A stretch of DNA of 64,000 nucleotides from Sphagnum compactum (GCA_965153455.1 OZ234499.1:15186271-15250270); one strand, 5' to 3'; positions 48,617 through 61,128 are shown, counted from the first letter of the stretch. Translations and numbers: made by a program. Notes: generated by a model not told the origin, from the sequence alone.

Positions 48617-49427
48617 TGATATGTCCATAATTACACTATCATAGAACCCTTTTCAGGTTCAGTAGTAATCAAATTATTTTTCAAAATGTCAATTTTTTTA
48701 TAACTTATCTGTTTGAAATAAAGAAACTTACAACAAAAGGTAAAAATACAAAAATTGGTGGAAACCTAGGAGCTTCTTGCTTCAGGCCAGTCCACCATTG
48801 CCGAGCAAGTATCCAATAATTGATAGCATTTTTTTTAATGGTGGTGGGCTTATTTGCAATAGAAATAGCCAAATAGCCGCCCCAACATGAGGAGACACGG
48901 ATCATTAAGTATGCGTAGGTAATACTTAGATGAAGTGGAGAGCAATTGATGCAGAAATGGTCATACATAAAGTATCTACTTACAATGACCACATGTCCTT
49001 CTATTGCCGATTGTTTCCCCCACACCCTTTACTTCGGGTAAGCACTACAGATTTTTGCACAGTGGACATGTGGGATTTTGAACAATAGTTAGGTCAAATA
49101 GACCCAAGAAGATATGTCCATTGTGCGTTGTAAGCGGAGTACAATGGCCTGTACTGGACACATTCCATACTATAATGGCTTTTAGGATTTACACAATGGA
49201 CAAATGGATCTACACAATGGACATGTGGATCTTCCGCAATGGGCACGTCGTGGAATTTGAACAATGGTTAGGTCAGGTACACCCAACAAGACATGTCCAT
49301 TGTTGTAAGGGGACCGACACAAGGCAGAAAAGGCAAATTTGAAAACCATTGGATATTAAATGATGCCATGTGTACAACATTGTACTTAGCAGCGATGAAA
49401 AGGATATCAACGGACACAATAGTTTTA

Positions 49428-49532
49428 TGGTGCATTCACACTTGATGTTAATTCAGAGTTAAATGAAAATCTAGGTAGCATCCTAGGTGGCACCCAATGT
49501 TAAATGGGCGATACCTTAAGTGTGAATGTACC
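49428..49532. mobile_element. Internally deleted copy of the GGTGCATTCACAC MITE
   Basis: Counterpart of 20,008-20,215 with about 100 bp of the interior missing. Both termini (GGTGCATTCACACTTGATG and AAGTGTGAATGTACC) remain. Confidence 0.8.
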
Positions 49533-49702
49533 TTAAAATTACTCCTGCGTGCACACAAGGCCAGCGAGGCGGACAAAATTCCCAAACAGTGAATCTCTAG
49601 CGGTTTCTTCGGTGCATACCAGAGAGATTTGTTGCTGAATCCTGTTGGAAAGAGCTTTGTTTCTGTTGTGAGATTTGGAGATCTTACGGGGCAGTGCTGA
49701 TC

Positions 49703-52700
49703 ATGGCCCCAGATTTCCTGGATTTGGCCAAAGGGGCTATAGGTGAGGCTTTGGATCTTACGTCTGGAGAAAAGGAGCAACTCTTGAAGCTCAACAAACA
49801 TCAATGTATATATGTTGCGCACAAGCTCTCAGAGACTCGAGAGGTTTTGCAATCTGTGGAGTCTGTCGAGTCTGGTTCTTCAACTGATGTCTTTGAACGA
49901 TGTGAGGCAGCGTTGAAGCAAGAATTGTATCGAGTTGTGACAGATGCTCTGTCGCTTATCAAGGAATGTTGTGGCGAGCAGTGGCTGAGAGCAGCCATTA
50001 GACAACGTAGTGACAAGAGCTCGGAGGACTTTGCCGAAATTTGTTATGACTTGCACTGGGTCACTTCCTTACTCTGTATTTCTTTACAGACTGCTGCAAG
50101 CAGCCAGGATGTCATTTTAGCGCCAGAAGACTGTGATGGTCGGTTGGGTGCTCTTGACGTCTTCAAACTGGAGACGGCCGCAAAGCAGGACCGAGAGGAT
50201 CTTAGGTCGAACTTGGACCTCCTAAGCGAAGGCCATGTTTGTGACGCTAGTTGTGCGCAGTCCCAAGCTGAAAATTGCCTTGCTGCACGATTTTTAATGA
50301 GGCTGGTTCATAGGCAGCCTGCACTAGCAGCTGATCCTCTGACGAAGAAAATACCTTTCTTGTTGTGGAGGGTGCATCCTCAAGATCTGCCCGAAGTGAG
50401 GTTTATACGAAGAGGCACCTTTGGGGAAGTTTATGAAACCAATTGGTTAGGAGAGCAATACGCCAAAAAGATCTTCCGTGAGGCTAGTTTAGAGAGTTTC
50501 AAGACAGAGTCTGAGATTCTGGCCGGCCTCTGTCATCCTCATGTGGTGAGGATGGTTTGTTGGGCCAAAGAGGAGAAGCAGGATTATTCTCTCGTTATGG
50601 ATCTCATGCAAGAGGATCTCTACCATTTTTTGAATCCCCGTCCAGCCGACACTGGATCCAGTCACTCGGATGCGGGATTCACTGACTCCTCCGATGATAA
50701 TTCGACTGGTTCCAAGGACGCCGACGATGATGATGTTTCAGCGTCAATGGCTGCAGAAGCGGTTCCATCGTCAACCCCTGAAGCTGCAGTGGTTCCACTA
50801 CTGTCGATGACTGCAGCAGTGGATCTTATGCTTCAAGTTGCGAGAGGATTGAAATACTTGCACAGTAAAAGCATAGTGCATCGCGATGTCAAGTCCTCGA
50901 ACATATTAGTAAAAGCTCTGACAGGCGTCCCTGAACTTGAATACAAAGAGGGATACCTAAGTGCAAAACTAGCCGATTTTGGGACGTCCAAGACAAAAAT
51001 CTCGAGCACCAGATTCTCCAAACAGACATCAAATGTTGGTACTACTTTATGGATGGCTCCCGAGGTGTTCTCTATCGACAGTGGCGCTGTCGTGCCTGGA
51101 CTGCAACTACCTGCATACCCCTTCAAAGCAGACGTGTACAGTTTCGCTCTTGTGTGCTATGAGATCCTGACTCGAAAACAGCCTTTTGAAGGTGAGAAAA
51201 TGGATGGCCTTCGCCAACGGATAAAAGTTGATCGTTTACGGCCAGAGCTTCCTGAAAGATGCCCAACAAGGTTGGCCTCCGTGATACAAAGGTGTTGGGA
51301 GCACAATCCTCGCGAGAGGCCGGATTTCCCCGAAATCTGCAGAGAACTCAGATACATCAAAGGTCTTCTCCTCGCAGGTACTAAGCTCGCATTTCTCTCT
51401 CCACAAGCTCTACCCTAACCCTTACAGTCAAATCAATGGATGATTTATGGATCCTTAACTAGTAATTACTTACTACAATCATCAGTGGAGGGATATTTGA
51501 TTTAACTGGATTTGGTTTCACAGGTGATGAAATGCAAGTACTGAAAAAGGACATTCAACCTATTGTAACAATGGACATTCAGTCACTTGTAAGACGGAAA
51601 ATTAAGGTAAATTATGCAAGGTCACAAATTCCATCAGTGAGGCATGTTTTGTTGGCTCTGCCCACAGGGAAGAGACTATGCATTGGTGTAGGATTTGGGC
51701 ATAAAACTCTAACTTGACCCAATGTGTGAGTGACATTTGGAGTACTATATGTGTGCATATGATAGATGGGCGTGTTCCATATAAATGCATGAGAAGTTGT
51801 TGATCCCATAAGGAGAGTTTTTAGTTTATAGTTTGAACTTGCTATCAACAGCAGAGTCATTACACATTGAGCTGCTTGTCAGTTCACATTTGACACTGAA
51901 ACACTCCTGTTGGTTCTTGATCAATTTTATATTGAAGTCCAGCTGTTTTGTCTTGTTTACTTATGCATAATTACTATGGTCAATAGTAGCCACAAAATGA
52001 ATTGTTTCAGGTCAAATCTGCAACATTATAGAGCATATTGGCCTCTCATAATTAACAAGGTGATGTGCCCTCGCTTACCATGTATAGGTTGAAGGCCCCT
52101 GGGGAGGAGATGGTGGAAGTTCTTTTTGTGATGGCCCAGTAACAGGTATCAGAGGGTTGAAGATCAGCTCCTCAGCCAAAAGAGCCGTTATTTGGTCTCT
52201 CCGTGTTGACTATGATATATGGGGCCAATTGTTTCAATCTCAGGTTCATGGTGAACTTGATCATGCAGTTGAAGATACGGTGAGCATCCCATGCTGCATT
52301 TCAATGGCTTGCCATTATGGGTTATTACTTTTGCCATTATTCATGATTGACATCATGTATCAATAGTGTAGAGTAAAGCCCCAAGTTGGGGGGTATTCCT
52401 AAGATAATGGGCCTATGATGAGTCTGGCCGTGCATTTTGGTCCCCAACCCACAGCTTTACTTACACAAGAGGTGAAGGATATCATGAACCTAAACATGCT
52501 GGACAGATCTTAGACCTATGATTTTAGGAAGTTAGGAACTTGTAGTTGCAATGCTGATTGTACTTAAATAAGGATGGTTTTAATGAATCATGAATCTTTG
52601 AATTGGATGTAGGTTTCTAAATCTCATGGCAAATGCCTTTTGTGTAGATAAATTTTGACTACCCTGATGAGTACCTTCAACAAATTGAGGGATATTATGG

Positions 52701-52911
52701 TCAAACATCCGCTATCACTGTAAGGAAAATATCTCCAAAGACTATTACTTCCATCTCATTCAAGTCCAACATCAAAACCTATGGCCCCTATGGACTCAGC
52801 CATGGAGGAGAGACACATTTCAGAAGTGGCATTGGAAAGATAATGGGTTTCTGGGGAAAATCAGGCATGTGTCTTGATCAAGTTGGAGTGTTTGTGGATT
52901 ACACAACTTGA
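49703..52911 (+). CDS. K1 right copy: intact TKL kinase-jacalin lectin
   Basis: Exons 49,703-51,377, 51,524-51,606, 52,088-52,279 and 52,648-52,911 join in phase to 2,214 nt, 737 residues. The start is MAPDFLDLAKGAIGEALDL, alignable with K2. Helical region 1-130; motif HVCDASCAQSQAENC (178-192); kinase about 230-556 with RRGTFGEVYE (236-245), Lys256, HRDVKSSN (393-400), DFG (425-427), APE (452-454) and FKADVYSFALVCYE. An acidic, Ser-rich insert (about 316-368) sits between the hinge and helix E and is absent from K2. The lectin starts with GPWGGDGGSSF and ends with SGMCLDQVGVF. All residues for catalysis are present. Family knowledge: TKL kinases signal in plant immunity, and jacalin-related lectins bind mannose- or galactose-type glycans. 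The combined job is inferred. Confidence 0.92.
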
Positions 52912-54574
52912 CTCAAGATTATCTAACAATGTATATTATTGTGGACAAGTATTTCAACCTTGAGATTATACACTTTAGGTAATGTCTGAGTTGGACTTCA
53001 TGAATGGCTGGTTTAGCCTTGAAGTTATGAAATTGTATATTTTGTGTAGCATGTGAAAAATGGCATACACAAAAGAACCCAAATATGTTTTCAATTGCAA
53101 AAGAAATTTCACACTTGGGAAAATTGACTAGCACACACACAAAGCCATTGATGGCATAGTATGATTTTTCCTCCCAATAGGTAGTTTACCTTCTTGTTTT
53201 AGCGATATTGCAATGTGAATCTAATTTGGGAAAAATAGAACATATACTCATGAAGGCATAATCAGAATTGATTGCTAGTTAATAGACATTCCTTTGTCAA
53301 TTGGCTCATTTGACAGGACTGTATGTCAAAGATCCACAATTATCAATGAATTAGAAACTTGTTGCTAGAGAAGATACATTCCTTTGCCAATTGTGGCATT
53401 TGACAACACTGTATGTCAAAGATCCATAGTTACAAAATACATATTTGTATTGAAATTTGTCCCGAGATCTTCAATGGTTACTATTCTTGTTCATCACAAT
53501 ACCAATTTTAATGACTACAGTTCAAACATGTATGTTTGTAACAAGATCTGAGTTTTCAAGACAAATAAGGAAAATAGAAAAGAAATAATTGATATCAAGA
53601 AGTTTTTTTACCGTGCAATATGTTAACACTAAAATTGCATGGGAAGAGTATTCATGCCATGCATTTAATGACAATGGACAGTCTAACAATTTTATTCAAG
53701 AATTCAGGTGTCACGAATTTTGATTTCATATCTCAATGTGATACTTCGATCTGTTTAAGATTGTAAAAAATAGTCAGTGTCAAAATGTCCCACAATTTTT
53801 TTGTGCTGTATAATTCTACATGAAAGACAGGAAGTTAGAGTTACAGTTTTCAGCCTCCAAAATAAAATGATACCAGCAGTCAGGATGTCTGATGATGATC
53901 ACCAGCCAAAAAACTCTGATCAACATAAAAAATGATTAAAAGCTGCCCACTCTAAAGACCACTCCAAAGTTCCACAACATCAGGGGGTGCAACAACACCT
54001 GCAGGATAAAGCAAATTTTAGGAGGTATAATTGTTTACCCAATTTTCTTAAGGCAGAGCAGATCGAACCTTTCAGAAAAGGAAGGTTTATTGATCCACCA
54101 ACTGCAACAAATTCCAGAATCCAGGAAGCATGGTCATAGCAAAGCCACAACTGCTGATATTGAGACAGATTATAGAGGATCCAATTTATTTACCTCTGTG
54201 AACCCTTTACAGATCACTAAAAGATGGCCCTAAGTGGTGGTATGTCTACAAGACCTCAGAACAGTCAAATGACTTCCTACTTGTCTGAAATTACTGCAGA
54301 ATTTGGAAGATTTAGAAAGATGGTCGCTGAGGTGTTCTTCTCAATCAAAAAATTCATGAGTAGAGGCCAGAGTCCCTGAAGACAATACAGTGAGACTATA
54401 TGGTACAATGCACAATATATAACTCTCATCAATCAACCAGCATAGAGGACCATGGAAAGAATCTGCAAAATCAACTTGGGATGAAACCCCTACAGGGAGT
54501 CTGTGCAGCTGATTTCCACCCATCATGTTCCCCTGGAACCACACAATAAGAACAGGTTTGGACTCACAATAAAC
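52912..54574. other. Intergenic, small tandem duplication
   Basis: No gene recognised. 53,283-53,350 and 53,367-53,434 are tandem copies (ATTCCTTTG.CAATTG, CATTTGACA, ACTGTATGTCAAAGATCCA). The missing last exon of the PHD/Myb gene may lie in the right part. Confidence 0.5.
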
Positions 54575-57500
54575 CTTTGAGCAAATTGCGCCACTTGTCC
54601 TTGAGATCAACTGTTGTGCGTGTGGAATCAAACTTACCATTCCCAAACTCCAGTATACTTTTCCATTGGAATCCACTATTGCCACCAACTGAGAACCGCT
54701 TCACCCCTTCCTGCATTCCAAGAAATATAGCTCTTCTCAGGTGAAAGGTCAGACTACTGTTTGCACATCAATCTTCTCACTTTCTAGTTTCACATTCATC
54801 TCATCTAATTGTCCCAAGAAGATGAGAAAAGAAATTGTACCTATGGTTGTTCAGGTCTACAAAGAAGTGATATCAGAAGATGCTTCCAATTACAATAATT
54901 ATGACAACTGCACAACAGAGTTTCAACTACCTCACATAAAATTTACAATAAGCACACATATTCAATCTTCAATAGTGTGCTCTGAGCCTGCTACACAAGG
55001 ATGAATATAAGATCAGCCCAGATTGTTACTGAATGAAGGTTTCTTATTGTGTAAGACAGTGTGAGAAAAAGAATCAGAGAAGTCCTCATGACATCCAATG
55101 AGACAAATATTGAAAAAAATTCTGAACCTTCAGTACTTCTTCTTCTTCTGTGGTCCAAGGTAATGTCTTCCTCCGTACACCTCGAATTCTATGCCGTCCA
55201 CTGCAGGAATATCAATACAACTTAGACAACGTATACAAGAAGCCTGCAACTGTTATTTCATGGATGAATCACTTCCATCAACAGTATTGCCCTTTTCCTT
55301 CTTCTCAAGACAAAAACCACTGTCTGTATAAACAACTGCAATATATGCATAGACGAAGTCATAAATCCCAGCATAAAAAACTTCCCCCAACAGACACTCC
55401 AAAAGTTTAATACCAAAAACTAAGCACTAGACACATTTGCTTAACATTCCACATTCTCAACTGATCCTTGAGAATTTGTAAACCCATCCAAGTTATCATC
55501 AAAGCAGCTTACTGCCCTGTTAAAGTTAGGACAAATGCCACTTACAAAACGCAGCACCCGAATGCAAAATTAGGTTCCTTCCCATAGAAAGGCATTTGAC
55601 TGTCATCTGGCTTTGGCAGCATTTCTCCAAATCATCGATGTGCCAATCTACCTTGGTCCCATTTGCCCATTGTGTCCCGTCCTCTCATCACCACAGGATA
55701 CTTGATCAACACTCTCAACCCCAAAGGTCCCAGAACTATTGGTCCTTCCTTTTCCACACTCCACAACCCCTATCTATTCTTTCCCACATACATATTGTTT
55801 TCACACCTTTAGTCCTTGGATCTTGCATAATATTTTGTATTTTAGCATTTGTAATAAAAGAATCTTATGAGCCTGTGACAAACCTTGAATTGTCTTCCTT
55901 GTAATCAAAGTTCTCGTCCATAGCCACTGAGTGACGCTTTCTCCCATTGTTGGTGGTGTTTGTAATCTGATTGCTGGCTTTTAATGCCCCTTGTGAAGCC
56001 ACTCTCTGTTCTTCAATACTCAGTTGTGGCCTCACATTATCAATACCAGGGTTATCAAGCTTCGGTCGCTGCAACTTACTGCCCTCAGACTGGCAATGCT
56101 TTTTTGAGCTTTCTCTTAAGAAGAGTTGAAGCTTTCCTTTTGCTTCAGCAGCAACCTGTAGCATCCCACATGTTTTGCCGTTAGAATGAACAAGAAGACC
56201 CCATCATAGATGTCACCAGTAAACTTAGCATTTCATTTGGCCAGATGAACCCTGTCTCAACTAAATAGACCTAAACCTTCTACCTTGTGCAAAGCCAAAC
56301 TTATGCTCACCTGCTCTGCTAGAGAAACGAGGTCCTTGGCTGTTTTCTCAGTGCAGACAGGACAAAACCAATCATCTTGGAGCTCAGGTAGAGGTAATCC
56401 TAGAAGTTCCAAGCAGCTGCCATGCATTGCTATTGGGCATCCATCACAGTAAAACAACTTCCCACCTTCCTTGCATTTGTGGCAACACTCTTCATGCCCA
56501 TCAGATGCAATCTCTGACAGCATTAATACAACAGATTCTTTCTTTTCAGAGAGCTCAGATTGGCTTTTGTCTAGATCTCCAGGTGCCTTCCCTGCTTGTT
56601 GCAACAGTTGGGCTTCACCAGTCTGTCAAATAGCCAGAAAGCAAGTTTCAGGCTTGGCCATTAGCTTCCAGTGAGACCACCAGCTACATGGTTCTGAACA
56701 GCACCCTATCAGATGCCCATGAGCCCATGTATTCTATCTCTTCTATGAGTAAAACTTCAAACTCTCCTCCATGAGAGACCACAAAATTTCAATTTTCAGA
56801 GTCATTTAAAGGTGGGCATGAAGAAAAAGCAGCAAATCATCTCATGGACTGACATAATTGTTCACACCATTTTGCTCCCTTACAGTAGACATTGGAAATT
56901 CTGCTGCATGAGGGGCAGGCCTGCTGTTTGTTAGTTTTCATGTGTGTTAGCCTTCAAAGCTGAATCTCTAAAAAAACTCTTGATCTCTTCATGCCTTATT
57001 TGAGTGGGAAGCTGGCTTGGGATGTTCAGTCCTGCACCTAGCACAGTGGTCTTTCTGCAAGGGGCTTGAATCTGTTACTGCCTTTCTAGATTCATTTCTC
57101 TTTCACAATGACTTCACAGGCCTTGAATCTCAAGCTCTGGGATTTGCAACACCTTGACCTACCAATCTTGCTTTCTCTATGGTGTATTTCATGCGCTTGA
57201 GTTCTGCCTTCATCATCTTCTCGACTCTTCTAGATGTGGTACCTTCTGCCTTTGCAGCTCCTCATTTGTGTCAACCTTTCCATGTTGATGCATCCTGACA
57301 ATGGATGGCTTTCCTGGTTCTTTCTCGAACTCCAAACTCTCCAACGTCCCACCAGTTTTCTCTAAACCCTGAAATCTGTGAGTTGCTCCTCCAAAAAGAC
57401 TGTTATCTTTTCTGTAACTGAGCATGTGGCCCTGGGAAAGGTCTTGTACTGACATTGATGGCAATTTGTTCTCCAAAAAATCTTGCACAAGCTGTACAAA

Positions 57501-59646
57501 AGCAACTACACTTTTATCAATTGTTGATTGAAGCATGTATCCATCAATCACACATAGGATTGCTGCTCAGGTAGGACCCCATGTGATCAAACAGCTCTGC
57601 GACTGTCCTGGACTCTAGCTTATACAACCTAGTTTGATGCATGCTAAACTGACAACTTTAGCAATCGTTGTTGTCAATTATGATTTCACAGATATCAAAA
57701 TTCTCAGTGAACCATCCTTTCAGTTGCAGGCACCACATTCAATCTTCCTCTGAATGCAACCAGGGACAGGGGATCTACAGTAGAATATGGAATCGGGGAG
57801 ATTTGTAACTTTAATGAAAACATCTGCCAGAATAAAACTGGATAAATCAGCAACCCATGATGGGCTTGACTTGCAGCAATGAGACAAAACCCCCTCACCT
57901 GGTCCAAAAAAGGTGTCTGAAAGGACTGTTTCTTGTCATCCACAAAATTGTGCAAATCCTCCTCAAGTTTCTCAAGAGAATACTTCCTGAAATATTTTTC
58001 CAAAGTTTCCTTTGATTGATTTCTAGCCTGATATGACAGTACAAAAACTGTCAGACCATGCCTCGTAACAATTCATGCACATGCATAAGAAACTAAAATT
58101 GACAACAAAATAGTGGACATGTACCCTCAATGCAGGTGTGTCACAATATAGTCTATGTCAAAAACAACTAACTCCACGAAGTACAAGAGGTCCATGGGTA
58201 TCTTAAGGGCTAAATTAAAACAGAGACCTTGCATGATTGCTCCACTATTGTAATAAGGGGAAATGATGCATACTTCAAGAAGAAGAGCAAGCTCTCTTTG
58301 ACAATCCCTAGTTTGTAAGTCATTTTCCTCTTCAGGAAAAACTTGGTGTAAAGACTGTGAGAATCCTGCCCAGTCTTTCTCTCCACCTCTCACAAATGAA
58401 AGAACTGCCTGCACTTCCAACCATGAAGTGAATCTTCCCCCAAGCAGTTCAACAATGAGTGGTACAAGCTCTCTGAATCTGAAAAGTCCTTAATTCATAA
58501 CCTGCAAATCTGTCTAGGTTGTACTACCCTACAATGCATGCAGACAAGACAAATATAGAACCCAATACGCATCTTACACATGCAGTTCCTGTCAGTACCA
58601 CAGTCAGCCCTTGCTTGAACACGTCAAGTGACTATCCTACATAACCACTAAAGCCAGAGCAAAGGCAAGAATTTACCTCTGTCTTAACCCGGAGAACAAG
58701 CTCCCTGTTGAAGCGTTCCTTCACAGATGAAGCCCTTGGAATTTGTGATCTGGGACATCCTGTGAGGGTTTGGATAAGCGGAATGACAGCACCATTGATC
58801 TGATTTGAAACCACTGCTTCTTCCAGGTAACGCACTGCCACTCTTTCTAACAGTGGCTGACAGAGGGGGTCCTCTATGTCTGGAACATGGAGGATGAGCT
58901 CTGCAGAAAATTAGACAATAGAAGTAAAACACCACCAAAACAAATGACAAATGTTAGCACACTCAGCATTATAACAATGGGAAACAGTCCTCAACAGAAA
59001 ATATTACTAATAAAACAAAAATAATACCTGACATTGCATCTCAAATACTAGCAGTGGGCTCAACATTCTGCCACATAGAGGACCAAATGTGTTGATCGCT
59101 TCCCTGTAAAAAGACTCAAATTGACATGCATAACCTAAAATTGGGAAGGGACATTGACATCAACCTTGAAAGCAATCTGAATGTGCCTTCATGAAGGCCA
59201 TCATTGTATCAAAGTTTTCAGAAATCACGTTCAAATAACCACCAAAATCAGAGGGACAAAACATAATTTGGTCTCTAAAACTTTCCATCTGAGACCTAGA
59301 ATTCTGAAGACCAAAAAGACATCGAAGCCTCAACCAGGAGACATTCATTTATTATCACCCTAAGTTTTCTGAAAAACGAAGCATGTACCACAAGCTTTAC
59401 ACCATCTCATACTCAGAACAGAAAATTCTCTTGCATGATGATGGAGTGCTCTAGATCGAAACTTCAACCCCATTCAACCAAAAGGACTCCTGAGAAACTT
59501 TGGGGATTTACAGGAATTTCACCTTTTAAGAAAGTTGTACCAAAGTCAGGACAGTGCACCACCTTTTCCAGAATCCACTTCCATGCCATCCCCCGTGTGG
59601 TTTCAAGCAACGGTGCTCCTCCAGACTCCATTGATGCAACACCCAT
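54575..59646 (-). CDS. PHD-finger and telobox-Myb protein (TRF-like family), multi-exon, ends incomplete
   Basis: Exons found on the minus strand: 59,646-59,523 (putative first, MAWKWILEKVVHCPDFGTT), 59,103-59,028, 58,898-58,677 (CQPLLERVAVRYLEEAV), 58,478-58,274, 58,027-57,899, about 57,562-57,243, 56,622-56,311, 56,155-55,884, 55,200-55,128 and 54,710-54,575. The 56.3-56.6 kb exon encodes a C4HC3 PHD finger, CHKCKEGGKLFYCDGC to WFCPVC. The last two give one Myb repeat, from RRKTLPWTTEEEVLK to the telobox hallmark VDLKDKWRNLLK. Phase is continuous across the last four exons. Junctions after 58,677 and before 57,562 do not match in phase, so small exons are missing there; the 3' terminal exon was not identified. 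Plant TRFL proteins of this layout bind double-stranded telomeric DNA through the Myb domain, and PHD fingers usually read histone H3 tails. That function is inferred. Confidence 0.85.
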
Positions 59647-59688
59647 CGTGCTGTCCAGAAAAACCTTCTTCTCTTACAAAAAGGATTA

Positions 59689-59770
59689 GGGTTTCATTCC
59701 TCGTTCTCTATATCTCTCTCTGTCTTTCTCACCAAAGCGCAACAAGAAATTAGGGTTAGGGTTAGTGTTT
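59689..59770 (-). promoter_or_regulatory. Telo-box and telomere-like repeats upstream of the PHD/Myb gene
   Basis: On the minus strand AAACCCTAA lies about 45 bp upstream of the putative start, and CTAACCCTAACCCTAA at about 59,750. Telo-boxes are common near transcription starts of plant growth and translation genes. Here they are also candidate sites for the gene's own telobox-Myb product. An AAACCCTAAACCC stretch is at about 60,069. Confidence 0.55.
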
Positions 59771-60149
59771 GGGGATATGTCGATTGTATGCTTATGTAGT
59801 GTTATCTGTAAGTACCAAGCGAGGTCAAAATATTAACATATTTTCATTTGTTGCTTGAATCTTACCATATCAAAACAAAACTTCATGATCATATAAATTT
59901 TCATGAAATCATTTCCATTCCATTCCCATTCATTTTAGAACTTGAAAATCAATCTTCACCTATTGAGAACATATTCTAAAATTGTGTATTGATTACATCA
60001 AGCAATTCATGAAACACTAAGAATGCAACATATGGCACCAACTTTTTTTTTCTAGTGTACTATAGTTTAAAACCCTAAACCCTTTATAGCTCGCAGGGGT
60101 CTTCCTAGTATTCGCAACAGCCTGAACTTTGGCACCATAAAAAAACAAT

Positions 60150-60420
60150 TCTACTAATTATTCTAATTGAATATAATATAATTGTAATTTTCTTTAATTG
60201 AAAACATTTGATTCTAATTTTTAATTGCATAAAAGATTAATTCTGATTTTACTTCTGATCATTCTAATTGAATTTAATATAGTTGTAATTTCCTCAATTG
60301 AAACAATATCTAATTACACTTTTTTAATTGCAGAAAAAGATTAATTCTGATTTACTTCTCATTATTTTAATTGAACATAATTGAATTAATTTCAAAAATA
60401 TTTAGTTATACTTTTTTAAT
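60150..60420. repeat. ~125-bp AT-rich tandem repeat
   Basis: About 2.5 diverged units with ATTCTAATTGAA(T/C)(T/A)TAATAT, TTGTAATTT.CT.AATTGAAA and AAAGATTAATTCTGATTT.ACTTCT. Confidence 0.75.
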
Positions 60421-61128
60421 TTCAAAAAAAAATTCTGATTTAAATTCGGATTTCTTTCTAACTGAACTTAATTTAATTCTGATATTTTAAAAATAGTTAT
60501 TAAGTATTTAATTTTTGCTAATTTTATGATAGTTCCAATTTTTCAATTGGAAAAAATGAAAATTCAATATGTCTTTTTGCACAAGTTAAATCATAAGTCA
60601 CAACCGGTTGGTGAGAACCAGCTGGCGATGCCCAACTGTTCTCAAATCTGTGAGAACCGGCTTTCAAAAAAAATCTGATACCCTGCCCCCCAAGTGTCCA
60701 CCCGTTAAAGACAGAGAATCAGCAGACCCTTGTGTGGATGCGTTGTGATATCCGGTTAGGTGGGTATCTGCAAAAGTGATACCCGCCCAACACTGGTGTT
60801 AACCAGCTTGGTTAGCTGTTAGCGCATGGGATGAAAAAGTGAAATCCATCAATGCACCATCCGGATTGGTGCACTGGTGGGGTGCTGGTTCACTTTGGCC
60901 CCAAAACCCTAAATAATCCCCAAACCCACGGAGTTTTGAAATCCTGGGAGGAGATCTGCGTTTCAGCTTCTTCCAGACCTTTAAGTAGCCGAGGTGTGTT
61001 GCAAGAGAAGAGAAGAGAAGAGGAGTATTCTGGAGCCTTGAAGTCCAATGCAATAATTGCAATGAAAAATCTCAAAAACACTCGATCAGATCAGATCAAA
61101 GAGATGCAATAATTGCAATTCGGCTCGT
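60421..61128. other. No gene recognised
   Basis: Short open frames only. Contains one of four dispersed copies of a GGTGCA...GCTGGTTCACT..GGCCC motif at 60,868-60,900. Confidence 0.45.

Larger units (their letters stand above)
41460..52308. repeat. Right arm of the large inverted duplication
   Basis: Reverse-complement counterpart of 11,016-29,821, about 10.85 kb. It holds intact K2 and K1, both read rightwards, so the gene pairs of the two arms diverge from the spacer. Relative to the left arm it has a private insertion of about 0.2 kb near 49,040-49,252 and an internally deleted MITE at 49,428-49,532. Confidence 0.9.

Noticed and set aside
11016-52308. Inverted duplication as a simple assembly artefact
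   Set aside because: The arms differ by precise transposon insertions with target duplications, exon-specific substitutions and repeat copy number.
59160-59348. 62-codon frame as an exon of the PHD/Myb gene
   Set aside because: A donor-like GTTGAT follows it, but no acceptor or family motif could be matched, so it was left out of the exon list.
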